Below, piece by piece: positions 32,604 to 42,703 of a DNA stretch of 64,000 nt; position 1 is the first letter of the stretch, and the number at the start of each line of letters is the position of its first letter. The translations under genes and the position numbers were made by a program. The stretch is from contig OY979717.1 of assembly GCA_963855995.1 (NCBI GenBank), forward strand, positions 44,459,544 to 44,523,543, given 5' to 3'. The notes under the pieces were generated by a model. It saw only the letters and a program-made list of their open reading frames with translations, did not search any database and was not told where the DNA came from. This DNA is from Muricea muricata (Eukaryota; Cnidaria; Anthozoa; Malacalcyonacea; Plexauridae).

Positions 32604-33080
32604 TTAAGCAAATGCCGTCACTTTAAAGCTGTAGAAAGCACAAGACTTTAAAATGGGAAGAGTTGAAAGAGTTATTTTAGCTACACAATAATGACAATTT
32701 TGACGGGATTTGGTACCCCAAACAATGCGCGCGCATAGCATTATGAGATTTAGGGAAAATAGCCCTGGGAAAAACCAGTAACAGAATTGTTCCCATTGGC
32801 TGTTTAACATATTTGGTAGTGTAGCATATTAATCACTAACCGGCCGATGTTCAGACTTCAGACAACATGGCTGCTTCAAGGAACGCATGCGCCGAATGCC
32901 CACGAAGAAAGAGAATAGAATTGCAATTCTTTAATTATGATAACAGCGATCATTTACAATTACGAAGCGATAGAAATAAACAAAGAGGACGATTTTAAAG
33001 TGAATTCAAATAAAAAAGTTTGAAAATTTGGGCGGAACAAGCAACCAAATTCTTGTTATCCGAATAACCAAATATTGAAC
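32604..33080. repeat. Old repeat flanking the ISL2EU element, right copy
   Basis: The minus-strand frame 32810-32604 (FPGLFSLNLIMLCARIVWGT) resembles the left-flank frame. No gene is supported; the rest to 33080 is AT-rich and featureless. Confidence 0.45.
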
Positions 33081-33231
33081 ACAATAAATGATAAATAAAC
33101 ATTTTTTAATTTGTAATCACACAAGGATAAGGCGCAGTAAGTGGGTAAATACTGATCCCGGGCGGAGAGAGGTTTCAAATATAATAGGTTACATATGCAG
33201 TATAATTTTAGTTTTTAACGATTTTCGATTC

Positions 33232-33305
33232 GCCGCATTAGTTCAGTGGTCTAGGTCGTGCGCTTTTGCTCTTTGTGTTTCGTGTTCGAGCCCAGTTGCG
33301 CTCTT
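33232..33305 (+). repeat. tRNA-like sequence or tRNA-derived SINE head
   Basis: The A box TAGTTCAGTGG (33239-33249) and B box GTTCGAGCC (33284-33292) both match the RNA polymerase III consensus and are spaced as in a tRNA. The anticodon arm does not fold cleanly, so a working tRNA is not claimed. A short T/C-rich tail and GGGTTAGGATTAGGGTT follow. Confidence 0.6.
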
Positions 33306-33382
33306 TTCTTCTATACGTTTTCCTATTTTTTTCCCTATCTCTTCTTCTTAATTTCTTAAGATTGGGTTAGGATTAGGGTTGG

Positions 33383-33913
33383 AATCAGTGATTCATAGTT
33401 AACATGTAATATTACTCGGCCCAGGCTGAGCCTCCTTCTCCGGTCGGGATGTAACGCATCTGCAGTAAGTGGGCACAGTGTGTTCCTAGAGTAGTTAGTA
33501 AAAACTATGCTTTATCGTTATGTGTATATCATATCGCGTTGTCTTGCTGTAATGACAAAAGATACACATCACATACAACACATACAGTATAAAGTAATGT
33601 ATTAAACAATTATTGAAATTTGGTACGGTAGCTAGTGCATGGCCATTTCGGACTTGTGGTCAACAAAGTTATGACAATCTACCTACCTATTTCAGTAGGT
33701 ACCTCACTGTCACAGTTACTTATAGTACTCTATAAGAAAATAATTCGCGAAACATTATATTATTATTATCAATTCCAACAAATTACCAAAAAATGTACAA
33801 AAGGATACAAATTAAACTAACAACATTACATAACAATGAAAGAACTATACAGAGTTATTACAAGGATGTGTTGATTATAATACTATTCTAGCAAGTCAAA
33901 TGCTGCTAATATA
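33383..33913. other. Non-coding, nothing recognised
   Basis: AT-rich DNA between the tRNA-like sequence and the LINE pseudogene. No repeat termini or coding frame. Confidence 0.4.
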
Positions 33914-35440
33914 TCAAAACAATACTTTGACGAGATTTTTAATATTTTCGTCTTTGATGGCAAAAACGTATTGAAAAAGGTCTTGTGTGTTAAATAGCAT
34001 CAAAGATTTATTAATTGTATATGAGTTGTCTATAGATTTAATTCTTACTATCCTAAACATTGTATTGCTACACGACATTAGGCAATGCTGTTCACTCCCA
34101 ATCTCATTTAGGTCAGAATGTTTACAAATTCGATCATTGCAAGGAATATTTTTATATCTCCCTGTTTCAACTGGAAGTTTATGTGCTGAAATTCTTAGTT
34201 TTGTTACAGCTTGTCGATGTTTTACATTCTGCACTTGTGAAAGATAATGCTCGAAATCAAAGTTCACTAGTCTTTGACTTTTCTAAATAATCCTAATGTC
34301 ATTTATTTTGTTGTATTTGGTTTTTAAAGTCAGTAACAAATTCATCATGTAATAAAATTCTTTTAAATAATGGCAAAAATTTGCTGGAGCATTGTGAGGG
34401 TTTGTAGCGGATTTCACTAAACAATCGACATTGGTTTTACACACTTTAAGTATATAATTAGCATAATGTGCTGGTTGAAAATTCATTCTCATACACACTT
34501 GGGCTGCTTTTCCTACTAGAGTTTCATTAAAAGTCAAATCCATAATATGTTTAGCCATGTTATAAGAATGTTAAACAGAGTAGGGCTAAAATCGCAACCT
34601 TGCTTCGATCACCCCAATGAACGAGTTGAAAAATGGTGTTGCTCCATCTTCTAGTTTGACAGAATACCTGACGAATACGCGCTCAAAATGCATTTTAAGC
34701 GTGCATTTATTATTAGAGTGAAAAGCTTTCCTAAACAACTGCTGAGACAAGTCTCTCTATAATTATTGGGGTCACTAGCGTCACTAGATTTATATATTGG
34801 TACAATAAAACTTTCAAGTCCATGAAAAGGGGAGTTTTCCCTGGCTTATAATAGTATTGAATAGACTTGTAAAATAAGAGGGTAACGTTTTGACAGCTTG
34901 TTTAATAATTTCATTTGATAGGGAGTCATTAGCTGTAGCTTTTTTGTTCTTCAGTTTTTTGATTGCGTAGAGATCTCTTGAGGTGTAATTGGCCTATGAA
35001 GTGTATCGTTCTTTGTAATTGCCCATCGATTATAATCGTTGCTAATTTGAGCTTCATGGCTATCCTTATCTGTTTTGAGATGTATTCCGTTTAAATTTTC
35101 AAAGTAGTTAAACTTAACCATTCAGAAGCTTGTATTTCATTTGTTTTTGCCGACGATTGGTATAATTTTATCCTTGGGGTTTTTATCAGATAGGTTTTCA
35201 ATTCTGTCTAACATTGCATTTTCAAATTGTCTTTTTAGTTTTCTAGTTAGTTTTTTGTAAAGCTTTTTTTTGAAAAAAGTATGACGTATAAAGGGGTTTG
35301 TCGGGTACTGTACTAACAAACTAGCCCAAAACCGCACATTTCTTTTTAATGCATGGCAACTTTCATTATACCACTTTTTCCTTGACTTTGCATGTGTTTT
35401 TATTTGTGTATTTTCTTTGTTTTTAGGCCGCTTGCTGTGA
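33914..35440 (-). pseudogene. LINE ORF2 remnant (reverse transcriptase and C-terminus)
   Basis: Read leftward from about 35440: a region typical of LINE ORF2 between endonuclease and RT (NESCHALKRNVRFWASL, then a Lys/Arg-rich helix, 35380-35137). RT fragments follow, including a GCDFSPTLFNIL-like motif near 34600-34560, then 34558-34283, and finally the C-terminal frame 34267-33914 (FDFEHYLSQ, KHRQAVTKLRISAHKLPVET, CSNTM). The last block resembles the terminal region of coral and anemone LINEs. Many stops and shifts are present. The YxDD box is not readable. Confidence 0.65.
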
Positions 35441-35550
35441 CCCGAAAACGTTCATTTTCATTAAGCATGTCGTGGAACTGAAGTAACTTTACAGAACAGA
35501 ACATTTTCAAACACGGAGAGTTCGAATCTGAAAACCCAGCTAGCACAATC

Positions 35551-35930
35551 ACGTTGAGGCAACGTTGTATCAACGTTTTTTTGTGAACTCGTAGGAACGT
35601 TGTGACAACGTTGGGGCTAACGTTAGATTACGACGTTATTACAACGTTCAGGCAACGTTTAGCCGACGTTCACACAACGTTCAGCCGACGTTCACACAAC
35701 CTTAGACCAACGTTCAAAATACGACGTAATTACAACGTTGAGACAACGTTCGGACAACGTTCAGCCGACGTTCACACGACGTTCACACGACCTTAGACCA
35801 ACGTTCAAAATACGACGTAATTACAACGTTGAGACGACGTTCAGACAACGTTCACACGACGTTTACACGACCTTAGACCAACGTTCAAAATACGATGTAT
35901 AATTATACAACGTTCAGCTGACGCGTCGAA
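35551..35930 (+). repeat. Left AACGTT array
   Basis: Repeated words CAACGTT, GACGTTCACAC, TTAGACCAACGTTCAAAATA and GACGTAATTACAACGTTGAG, with a higher-order period of roughly 100 bp. Confidence 0.85.
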
Positions 35931-36897
35931 TGTAATTCAAACAACAGATAATGAGATATCACTGTTCTCATAGTTATATGTTGCTGGAATTGCATTCAAC
36001 CCGACTGAAATGCGACGTATATGAAGACATTAAGGCAATAAGGGAAATGTGGAATGTTACCGCTCATTCTGTTTTATCATTATATTCGACACAGTCCTGC
36101 GCGGCGGATAAAATAGTTAAAGAGACCTTATAAAATAACTGAAACAAAGTCGTCAATTTTGAATCTTTTAATGTTTTACTGAGCATTTTGTATGGGATGT
36201 AAATTTGACAGTAAAACTATCTATTTTGGGTCTTTATAATAGTCTTTAAATATCTCGTGATCAATATAGGATCTTGCTCCCGCTGTCCCGCATCATAAAC
36301 TATATATAAATACAGCTTGCTCTTCATGTATGTTCCTTATAAAAGACAAAAATTACGACCATATATTATTAGACATCCTTTTTATCGATACTTTCTTAGC
36401 GTCTTGGGGACTTTATCACTCCATAAACACACTATGAACGGTTATGAATGCGGCATGTTAATCAATGTAAGTCGGGCTTTAAATTCAGCAGGGAACCAGT
36501 CCACCTAATATCATATTTAAAGATTTGATTACCTTGTCGCACTCCACAGTGAAATAACCAATCTTTCGGCCAACGCTATCGATGCTCTAAAATATGCAAT
36601 AAATTTAGTTGCGCGTGAACGGTGAGAAATATATATCACTTATACGTTATTAAATAGTCACTTTTTCAGCAATTCAACATAATATATAATTATGATGAAC
36701 ATAAATCTTAAGAACACAATGTCTACTTACATTTGAGTGGTGAAAAATACTTTTGTAGAGAAAAATATACTGATGTGCAATTGCAAACAGTTGACGTTTT
36801 GAGAGAAGACTTTGATTGTTTGTATTTTCGCGCTTGCTTGTTGCTAGCATATATGGTAAGAGTTGCCTTATATGTCTTAATACAATTATCTCCAGCA

Positions 36898-37495
36898 AAC
36901 GTTAGGTGAAAATCAACTTAGCGAACGTTCATCTCAACGTTCAACCAACGTTGAAACAACGTCACTATATAACGTGAAATTGAACTTAGCGAACGTTAAT
37001 CTCAACGTTCAACCAACGTTTATCAAACGTTGCTATATAACCTAAAAATATCACATTTATCAAACGTCAATCTTCACGTTCAACCAACGTTAATACAACG
37101 TTAGCATGCAACGTAAAAAATTAAAATTATCACATTTATCAAACGTCAATCTCAACGTTCAACCAACGTTGATACAACGTTAGGATACAACGTAAAAATA
37201 TCACATTTATCAAACGTCAATCTCAACGTTCAACCAACGTTGATACAACGTTAGCATACAACGTAAAAATATCACATTTATCAAACGTCAATCTCAACGT
37301 TCAAATAACGTTGACACAACGTTACTATACAACGTAAAAATGACACCTTGGCGAACGTTAACATTTAACGTTCAACCAACGTTGATACAACGTCTGGGGC
37401 TTTTAAGTAAGAAAGACAACGTGGTGGGAACGTTGTATTAACGTTAGGTCACGACTTAACGTAAATACGACGTTCAGCCAACGTTGGGATAACGT
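36898..37495 (+). repeat. Right AACGTT array
   Basis: Units of about 72 bp containing CAACGTTCAACCAACGTTGA, ACAACGTTAGCATACAACGT and ATCACATTTATCAAACGTCA. At least five units of differing quality. Confidence 0.85.
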
Positions 37496-38219
37496 TGTGT
37501 GCTAGCTGGGAAGTTGCCGCTCCTCTGACTTGCAGTTTTTTCATAAAATCTATTTTAGTCCTCACTCTTTCGACACGCTTCAAATAATCGCCTGCCATTT
37601 TGAATTCTTTATCTTTCTGCTTGCCATCGCTCAGAATGGTTATAATTATTCCGTCCCAGATCTCTCAACTCATGGTAAATTGTCATTCTAACCTTTGGAA
37701 TTGCAAAAATCAATAATGTTGTAAATACATGGCTACTTAAAGCTGCTAGTCATGTTTGTGTATGCGAGGCTCATTTCCACGGCAAAGATAGAGGAATTAG
37801 ACATACATGTCCAATACTGACAATCTGTATCCGATCGACAAATCAACTTTACCGTCGGTACGTTTCGATCCATCGGTCAGTTGTTACTTACGGTCGGACA
37901 GTTGTTATTTACGGTTGGACAATATTTTGCAGTTGGTACAATGTCGTGCCATGTAGGAAGTGCGTCATACAGCACTTGCGCTTCTGTCTTGCTGGTTTCC
38001 GCCCAAGCTCGAACCTGCTGTGCATGTGCAAGGTCAGTCAGATGGTCCGATCGATCGATCGGATCCATCGGACAAAGCTGTTTACGGTCGGACAATTTTT
38101 TACCGATGGATATATTCTAACCCACTGAGAACAAAAATATCGCTTTGTTCGTTAAAAATTGCTGAAGTTGGGAATGTGAAAAAGGCTTAGAACATGAAGT
38201 TTTCATGCTAAACATTGAC

Positions 38220-39310
38220 AGAATAAGTAGAATACATATATTATATTTTACGACGCACATATGACAGAACAAGTAGAATAAAATCAAATGCAGTTCGTAA
38301 TAAAACCATATGACATGCTGACTATTATATTTTACGACGCACATAGTCACAATCATATTACATTAATTACAGTAACAATATGCTTGCTTCGTTGTCAGGA
38401 AAATCTATATGACATGCTGACTATTATAATTTTGGACGCAAATAATGATAATTATATAACACTAACAATGTTTGCTTCGTTCTCAAGATAACTTACAAGA
38501 CATGCTAACTATTATATTTTACGACGCACATATGACAGAATAAGTAGAATACAATCAAATGAAAGTCGTAATAAAACAATATGACATGCTGACTCTTATA
38601 TTTTACGACGCACATAGTCATAATCATATTACAATAACAATATGCTTGCTTCGTTGTCAAGAAAATCTATATGACATGCTGATCGACTCTTATATTTTAG
38701 GACGCAAATAATGATAATCATATAACAATAACAATATGTTTGCTACGTTCTCAAGATAACTTACATGACATGCAAACTATATATTTTACGACATGCATAT
38801 GATAGGAATAAGTAGAATACAATCAAATGCAAGTCGTAATAAAACCATATGACATGCTGACTATTATATTTTACGACGCACATAGTCACAATCACATTAC
38901 AATAACAATATGCTTGCTTTGTTCTCAAGAAAATCTATAATATGACATGCCGACTATTATACTTTACGACGCAAATAATGACAATCATATAACACTAACA
39001 ATATGTTTGCTTCGTTCTCAAGATAACTTACAACACATGTAACTATTATATTTTACGACGCATATATGACAAAATAAGTGGAGTACAATCAAATGCAAAT
39101 CGTAATAAAACCATATGACATGCTGACTCTTATATTTTACGACGCACATAGTCACAATCATATTACAATAACAATATGCTTGCTTCGTTCTCAAGAAAAT
39201 CTATATGACATGCCGACTCTTATATTTTACGACGCAAATAATGACAATCATGTAACACCAAAAATATGTTTGCTTCGTTTTCAAGATAGCTTACATGACA
39301 TGCTATGCAT
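38220..39310 (+). repeat. Tandem array, unit about 268 bp, four units
   Basis: The landmark TATGACAGAATAAGTAGAATA recurs at about 38261, 38530, 38797 and 39064. Inside each unit, GACATGCTGACT...TTTTACGACGCA recurs about every 85-90 bp, so the unit is itself built from shorter repeats. Confidence 0.88.
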
Positions 39311-40620
39311 TTGACCATCGGTAAAATACTTGTCCAACCGTAAGATTGCTTGTCCGATGGATCCGATCGATCCATCGGACCATCTGACATTTGCCATGCT
39401 TGCAAACCCTCTTGCTTCAAGACTGTACTGCCTGCAGCGCTTTGCAATTACGTCATTTCACCATTGGTAAAATATCTGTCCGACCGTAAGATTCCTTGCC
39501 CGATGGATCCGATTGATCCATCGGACCATCTGACGTTTGCCATTCTTGCAAACCCTCTTTCTTCAAGACTGTACTGCCTATAGCGCTTTGCAATTACGTC
39601 ATTTTACCATCGGTAAAATATTTGTCCGACCGTAAGATTGCTTGTCCGATGGATCCGATCGATCCATCGGACCATCTGACATTTTGCCATGCTTGCAAAC
39701 CTTCTTGCTTCAAGACTGTGCTCCCTAGCGTTTTGCAATAACGTCATTTCACCATCCATAAAATATTTGTCCGACCGTAAGAATGCTTGTCCGATGGATC
39801 CGATCGATCCATCGGACCATCTGACATTTGCCATTCTTGCAAACCCTCTTGCTTCAAGACTGTACTGCATAGCGCTTTGCAATTACGTCATTTCACCATC
39901 GGTAAAATATTTGTCCAACCGTAAGATTGCTTGTCCGATGGATCCGATCGATCTATCGGACCATCTGACATTTGGCATGCTTGCAAACCCTCTTGCTTCA
40001 AGACTGTACTGCCTATAGCGCTTTGCAATTACGTCATTTCACCATCGGTAAAATATTTGTCCGACCGTAAGATTCCTTGTCCGATGGATCCGATCGATCC
40101 ATCGGACCATCTGACATTTGCCATTCTTGCAAACCCTCCTGCTTCAAGACCGTACTACCTAGCGCTTTGCAATTACGTCATTTACTCGTCATTAATTCCC
40201 TTTATCTTTAACCGGATTCGTCAATTCACCATCGGTAAAATATCTCTCCGACCGTAAGATTCCTTGTCCGGTGGATCCGATCGATCCATCGGACCATCTG
40301 ACATTTGCATGCTTGCAAACCCTCTTGCTTCAAGACTGCGCTCCCTAGCGTTTTGCAATAACGTCATTTACTCGTCATTAATTCCCTTTATCTTTAACCG
40401 GATTCGTCACTTCATCATCGGTAAAATATTTGTCCGACCGTAAGATTCCTTGTCCGTTGGATCCGATCGATCCATCGGACCATCTGACATTTGCCATTCT
40501 TGCAAACCCTTTTTCTTCAAGACTGTACTGCCTATAGCGCTTTGCAATTACGTCATTTCACCATCGGTAAAATATCTGTCCGACTGTAGGATTGCTTGTC
40601 ATATGGATCCATTAGACATT
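39300..40620 (+). repeat. Tandem array, unit about 146 bp, nine units
   Basis: Each unit has ACCATCGGTAAAATATTTGT, CCGACCGTAAGATT, a near-palindrome CCGATGGATC...GATCCATCGG, GCAAACCCTCTTGCTTCAAG and GCTTTGCAATTACGTCATTT. Unit starts fall near 39310, 39455, 39600, 39750, 39890, 40040, 40220, 40410 and 40560; two units carry a roughly 40-bp insertion (TTACTCGTCATTAATTCCC). Confidence 0.9.
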
Positions 40621-41063
40621 CGCCACAAGCAATTGAAAAAAAAATCGACAGTTAGAAAAAACGTAGGAAAAGCGCTGTTAAGCTGTCAAGTATAAATAAC
40701 CATAGCAATAAATGCGTATGCATATTATAGTTCCCCACTTAACAAACATTTTTCGGACGGTAAACATCTTTTACCATCGGATCAATCGGAACCACCTGTA
40801 AGAGAGATTTAATTCTCCATCGGACTCCGATTGCCGGTATTGGACATCAATCGAATTAGAAGGGATATTAGCAAAAATTGTTGAGACATAATGATAAAGC
40901 AGTTTTTACATATGTCATTATCATAAACAGAGCTGGCAGAAGTCTACTATTCAGACAAGTTGACTGACCATAATATAAGTGAACTTTGTTAATGAGAGAG
41001 CTAAAACCATCGTTGCAAATGCTGGACGAAAACGTTTGTAAGAGGAAAGCAACAGACAAATAT

Positions 41064-41472
41064 AATGTTTCTAAACTTTGACTTTGTATTTACAGTAGTC
41101 AGGTCGCCATCTTTCTTTACCTGCCTCGTGGTCAATAATTTATGTGATAACTAATTATTATAATATAGCATTTGTAAATTCTGAACGCTGATTGGCTAAG
41201 AGCCGTGTTGATATAACTCTATGTCAACACGGAAAATTTCCCGCCACTGTTCTGTTGAAGTTCTTTAATGTGCTATATTATAAAAGAAATATAAAACATT
41301 TTTTCCGTATTGATATACAGTTATATCAACACTCGTGAAAATTGGAAAAACGAGTAATTGTGTGGAAACACGACGCCCGCAGGGCGAATATTGCCACTCG
41401 TGTTGATATAACTGTATATCAACACGGAAAATGTTTTATATTTCTTAAATATAAATTATGCTAAACACTATA
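41064..41472 (-). repeat. 3' LTR of the Ty3-like element, carrying an inserted foldback element
   Basis: 41064-41156 and 41448-41472 together match the 118-bp LTR at 47431-47548; the roughly 290 bp between them is an insertion absent from the other LTR. Confidence 0.82.
41157..41447. mobile_element. Foldback MITE pair inside the LTR
   Basis: There are two palindromic blocks. In 41159-41283 the ends TATAATATAGCA and TGCTATATTATA are inverted, with CCGTGTTGATATA...TATGTCAACACGG inside. In 41284-41447 two arms of about 54 bp (AAGAAATATAAAACATTTTT and the GTTGATATACAGTTATATCA stretch) are inverted around a short GC-richer centre. The uninterrupted LTR at 47525-47540 gives the empty site. Confidence 0.75.
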
Positions 41473-41856
41473 TCCAGTTTTTCTAGAGTTGTGTTATTTC
41501 TTAGTTATTTACTATGATTATTAACTCTAGTTAGTTAGTAATGAAACATAATATGAATGTTCGAACAAATTGTAGTGTCTCACAAGTTAGAGAACTGTCA
41601 CTGTCAGTTGTCAATTGAAATAACGTTTTATAGTTTCAACTTTCATAGTAGTTTGGTAATCTTCTGGCTCTTCTTGGATATCGGGGTTCCACTATCGGTT
41701 CTTGGTCTCTGTTGTGATGGTTATCTTCATTGACGTCATTGTGATCTTGCTCGTCATGTTGATCCATACATCCCATCTCCTCATCTTCGGAGTGAACTTT
41801 ATTGTTTTAATAGGTTTGAAAAATGATTGGTTTCTAGTAATCATGAATCCTGGTCT

Positions 41857-42663
41857 TTAGGCGGTAATCATTGTCCCTTTTATTTTCGTGACGCGTAACG
41901 GTTTTGGATCAAAGTTTGGTGTGAACTTATTGTGTTTTTGTTGTTGGACTAGTACATAGTCACCTATGTTCATGGTTGTTTGTTTACTTTGTCTGCGTTG
42001 ATCTGCATATTCTTTCATACGTTGTCGCTGTTGTTTATCGCGATGTTCGACAGATTTGTGAAGAGCGTTTTTATTGATCTTAGTATCGACCAGCGGTAAT
42101 CTCGTGCGAGTGTTTCTACCAAACATAAGTGTGGCTGGCGCAACATTAGTCGTGGTATGAGGAGTAGCTCTGTAATTTAACAAAAAGCCATGCAGACGAC
42201 GCCAATTTTGCTTTTGTACATGAGCAGTGCGGATGGCCTTTATCAATGATTTCATGAACGTCTCACTTTCATTTGCTTGTGGCCATATTGGGGTGATTGT
42301 TCTGTGTCGAATGCCGTTTGCATCCATGAATTTCTTTATTTCTCTACTTTTAAGTGGTGGGCCATTATCAGAAATCACTTCTTTTGGTAATCCAAAAGTG
42401 GCAAAAATCTCGTCTAAACACGGAATGAGATGAGACGCGTCAGTTTTCTTCATAATTTTTGTGACTGGGTACCAGGAACGTCCGTCAATCAGCACAAAAA
42501 GTGTTTCTCCACTTGATAATGGGCCTAAAAAGTCAATGTAAACAGTATCAAAATTTTCTTTGGATGTTTCACGCACTTGCAGAGGTTGTGGTGCTCTTGG
42601 ACGTCCTGTGGCTTGGCATGGTATGCAAGCATCAATTTCAGCTTTGACAAGTGAGTCAATCAA
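41857..42663 (-). pseudogene. Ty3-like integrase
   Basis: The integrase core has its catalytic D,D,E at DTVYIDFLGPL, EVISDNGPPL and NESETFMKSL, then a C-terminal stretch with NYRATPHTTTNVAPATLMFG and DYVLVQQQKHNKFTPNFDP (a GPY/F-like region). The open frame stops at 41857; a shifted tail reaches about 41640. The upstream zinc-binding part lies in another frame (42704-43087). Confidence 0.9.
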
Positions 42664-42703
42664 AGCGAACCAATTTTTTCTCGTATTAAGCTTTTTGTTT
42701 TCA

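Larger units (their letters stand above)
35535..37510. mobile_element. 1976-bp non-autonomous element with AACGTT repeat arrays
   Basis: Termini are CCCAGCTAGCACA and its reverse complement (13-bp inverted repeat), flanked by AA on each side. The empty copy at 3820-3840 reads AATCTGAAAAGTTGCCGC, exactly the sequence obtained by removing the element and one AA. Two arrays of words based on the palindrome AACGTT fill both ends (35551-35930 and 36898-37495); the right array has a unit of about 72 bp. The central 960 bp is unique AT-rich DNA without a gene. The superfamily is not assigned. Confidence 0.85.
37802..40852. mobile_element. 3.05-kb non-autonomous DNA element made of two tandem arrays
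   Basis: The ends share ATGTCCAATACTGACAATC (left) and, inverted, ATGTCCAATACCGGCAATC (right). The 8-bp GAATTAGA occurs directly outside both ends (37794-37801, 40853-40860). An 8-bp duplication fits hAT-like and a few other superfamilies, but the termini are not canonical hAT ends. The interior is a 268-bp array (38220-39310), a 146-bp array (39300-40620) and a divergent inverted unit of the latter at 37955-38105. No transposase. Confidence 0.7.
35440..41055 (+). repeat. Old dispersed repeat, copy 2, split by nested insertions
   Basis: Pieces 35440-35534, 37511-37801 and 40861-41055 align in order with 3745-4301. The gaps are an AACGTT-rich element, a tandem-array element and, at the end, the Ty3-like retrotransposon. 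Each gap is bounded by a direct repeat of target sequence, so this copy records three separate insertions. Confidence 0.75.

Noticed and set aside
33365..33385. Telomeric repeat (TTAGGG-like words)
   Set aside because: Only GGGTTAGGATTAGGGTT is present, far too short and irregular to call an interstitial telomere.
36898..37495. CRISPR-like regular repeats (AACGTT array and the 146-bp array)
   Set aside because: The repeats are contiguous degenerate units without unique spacers, in clearly eukaryotic DNA and bounded by transposon ends.
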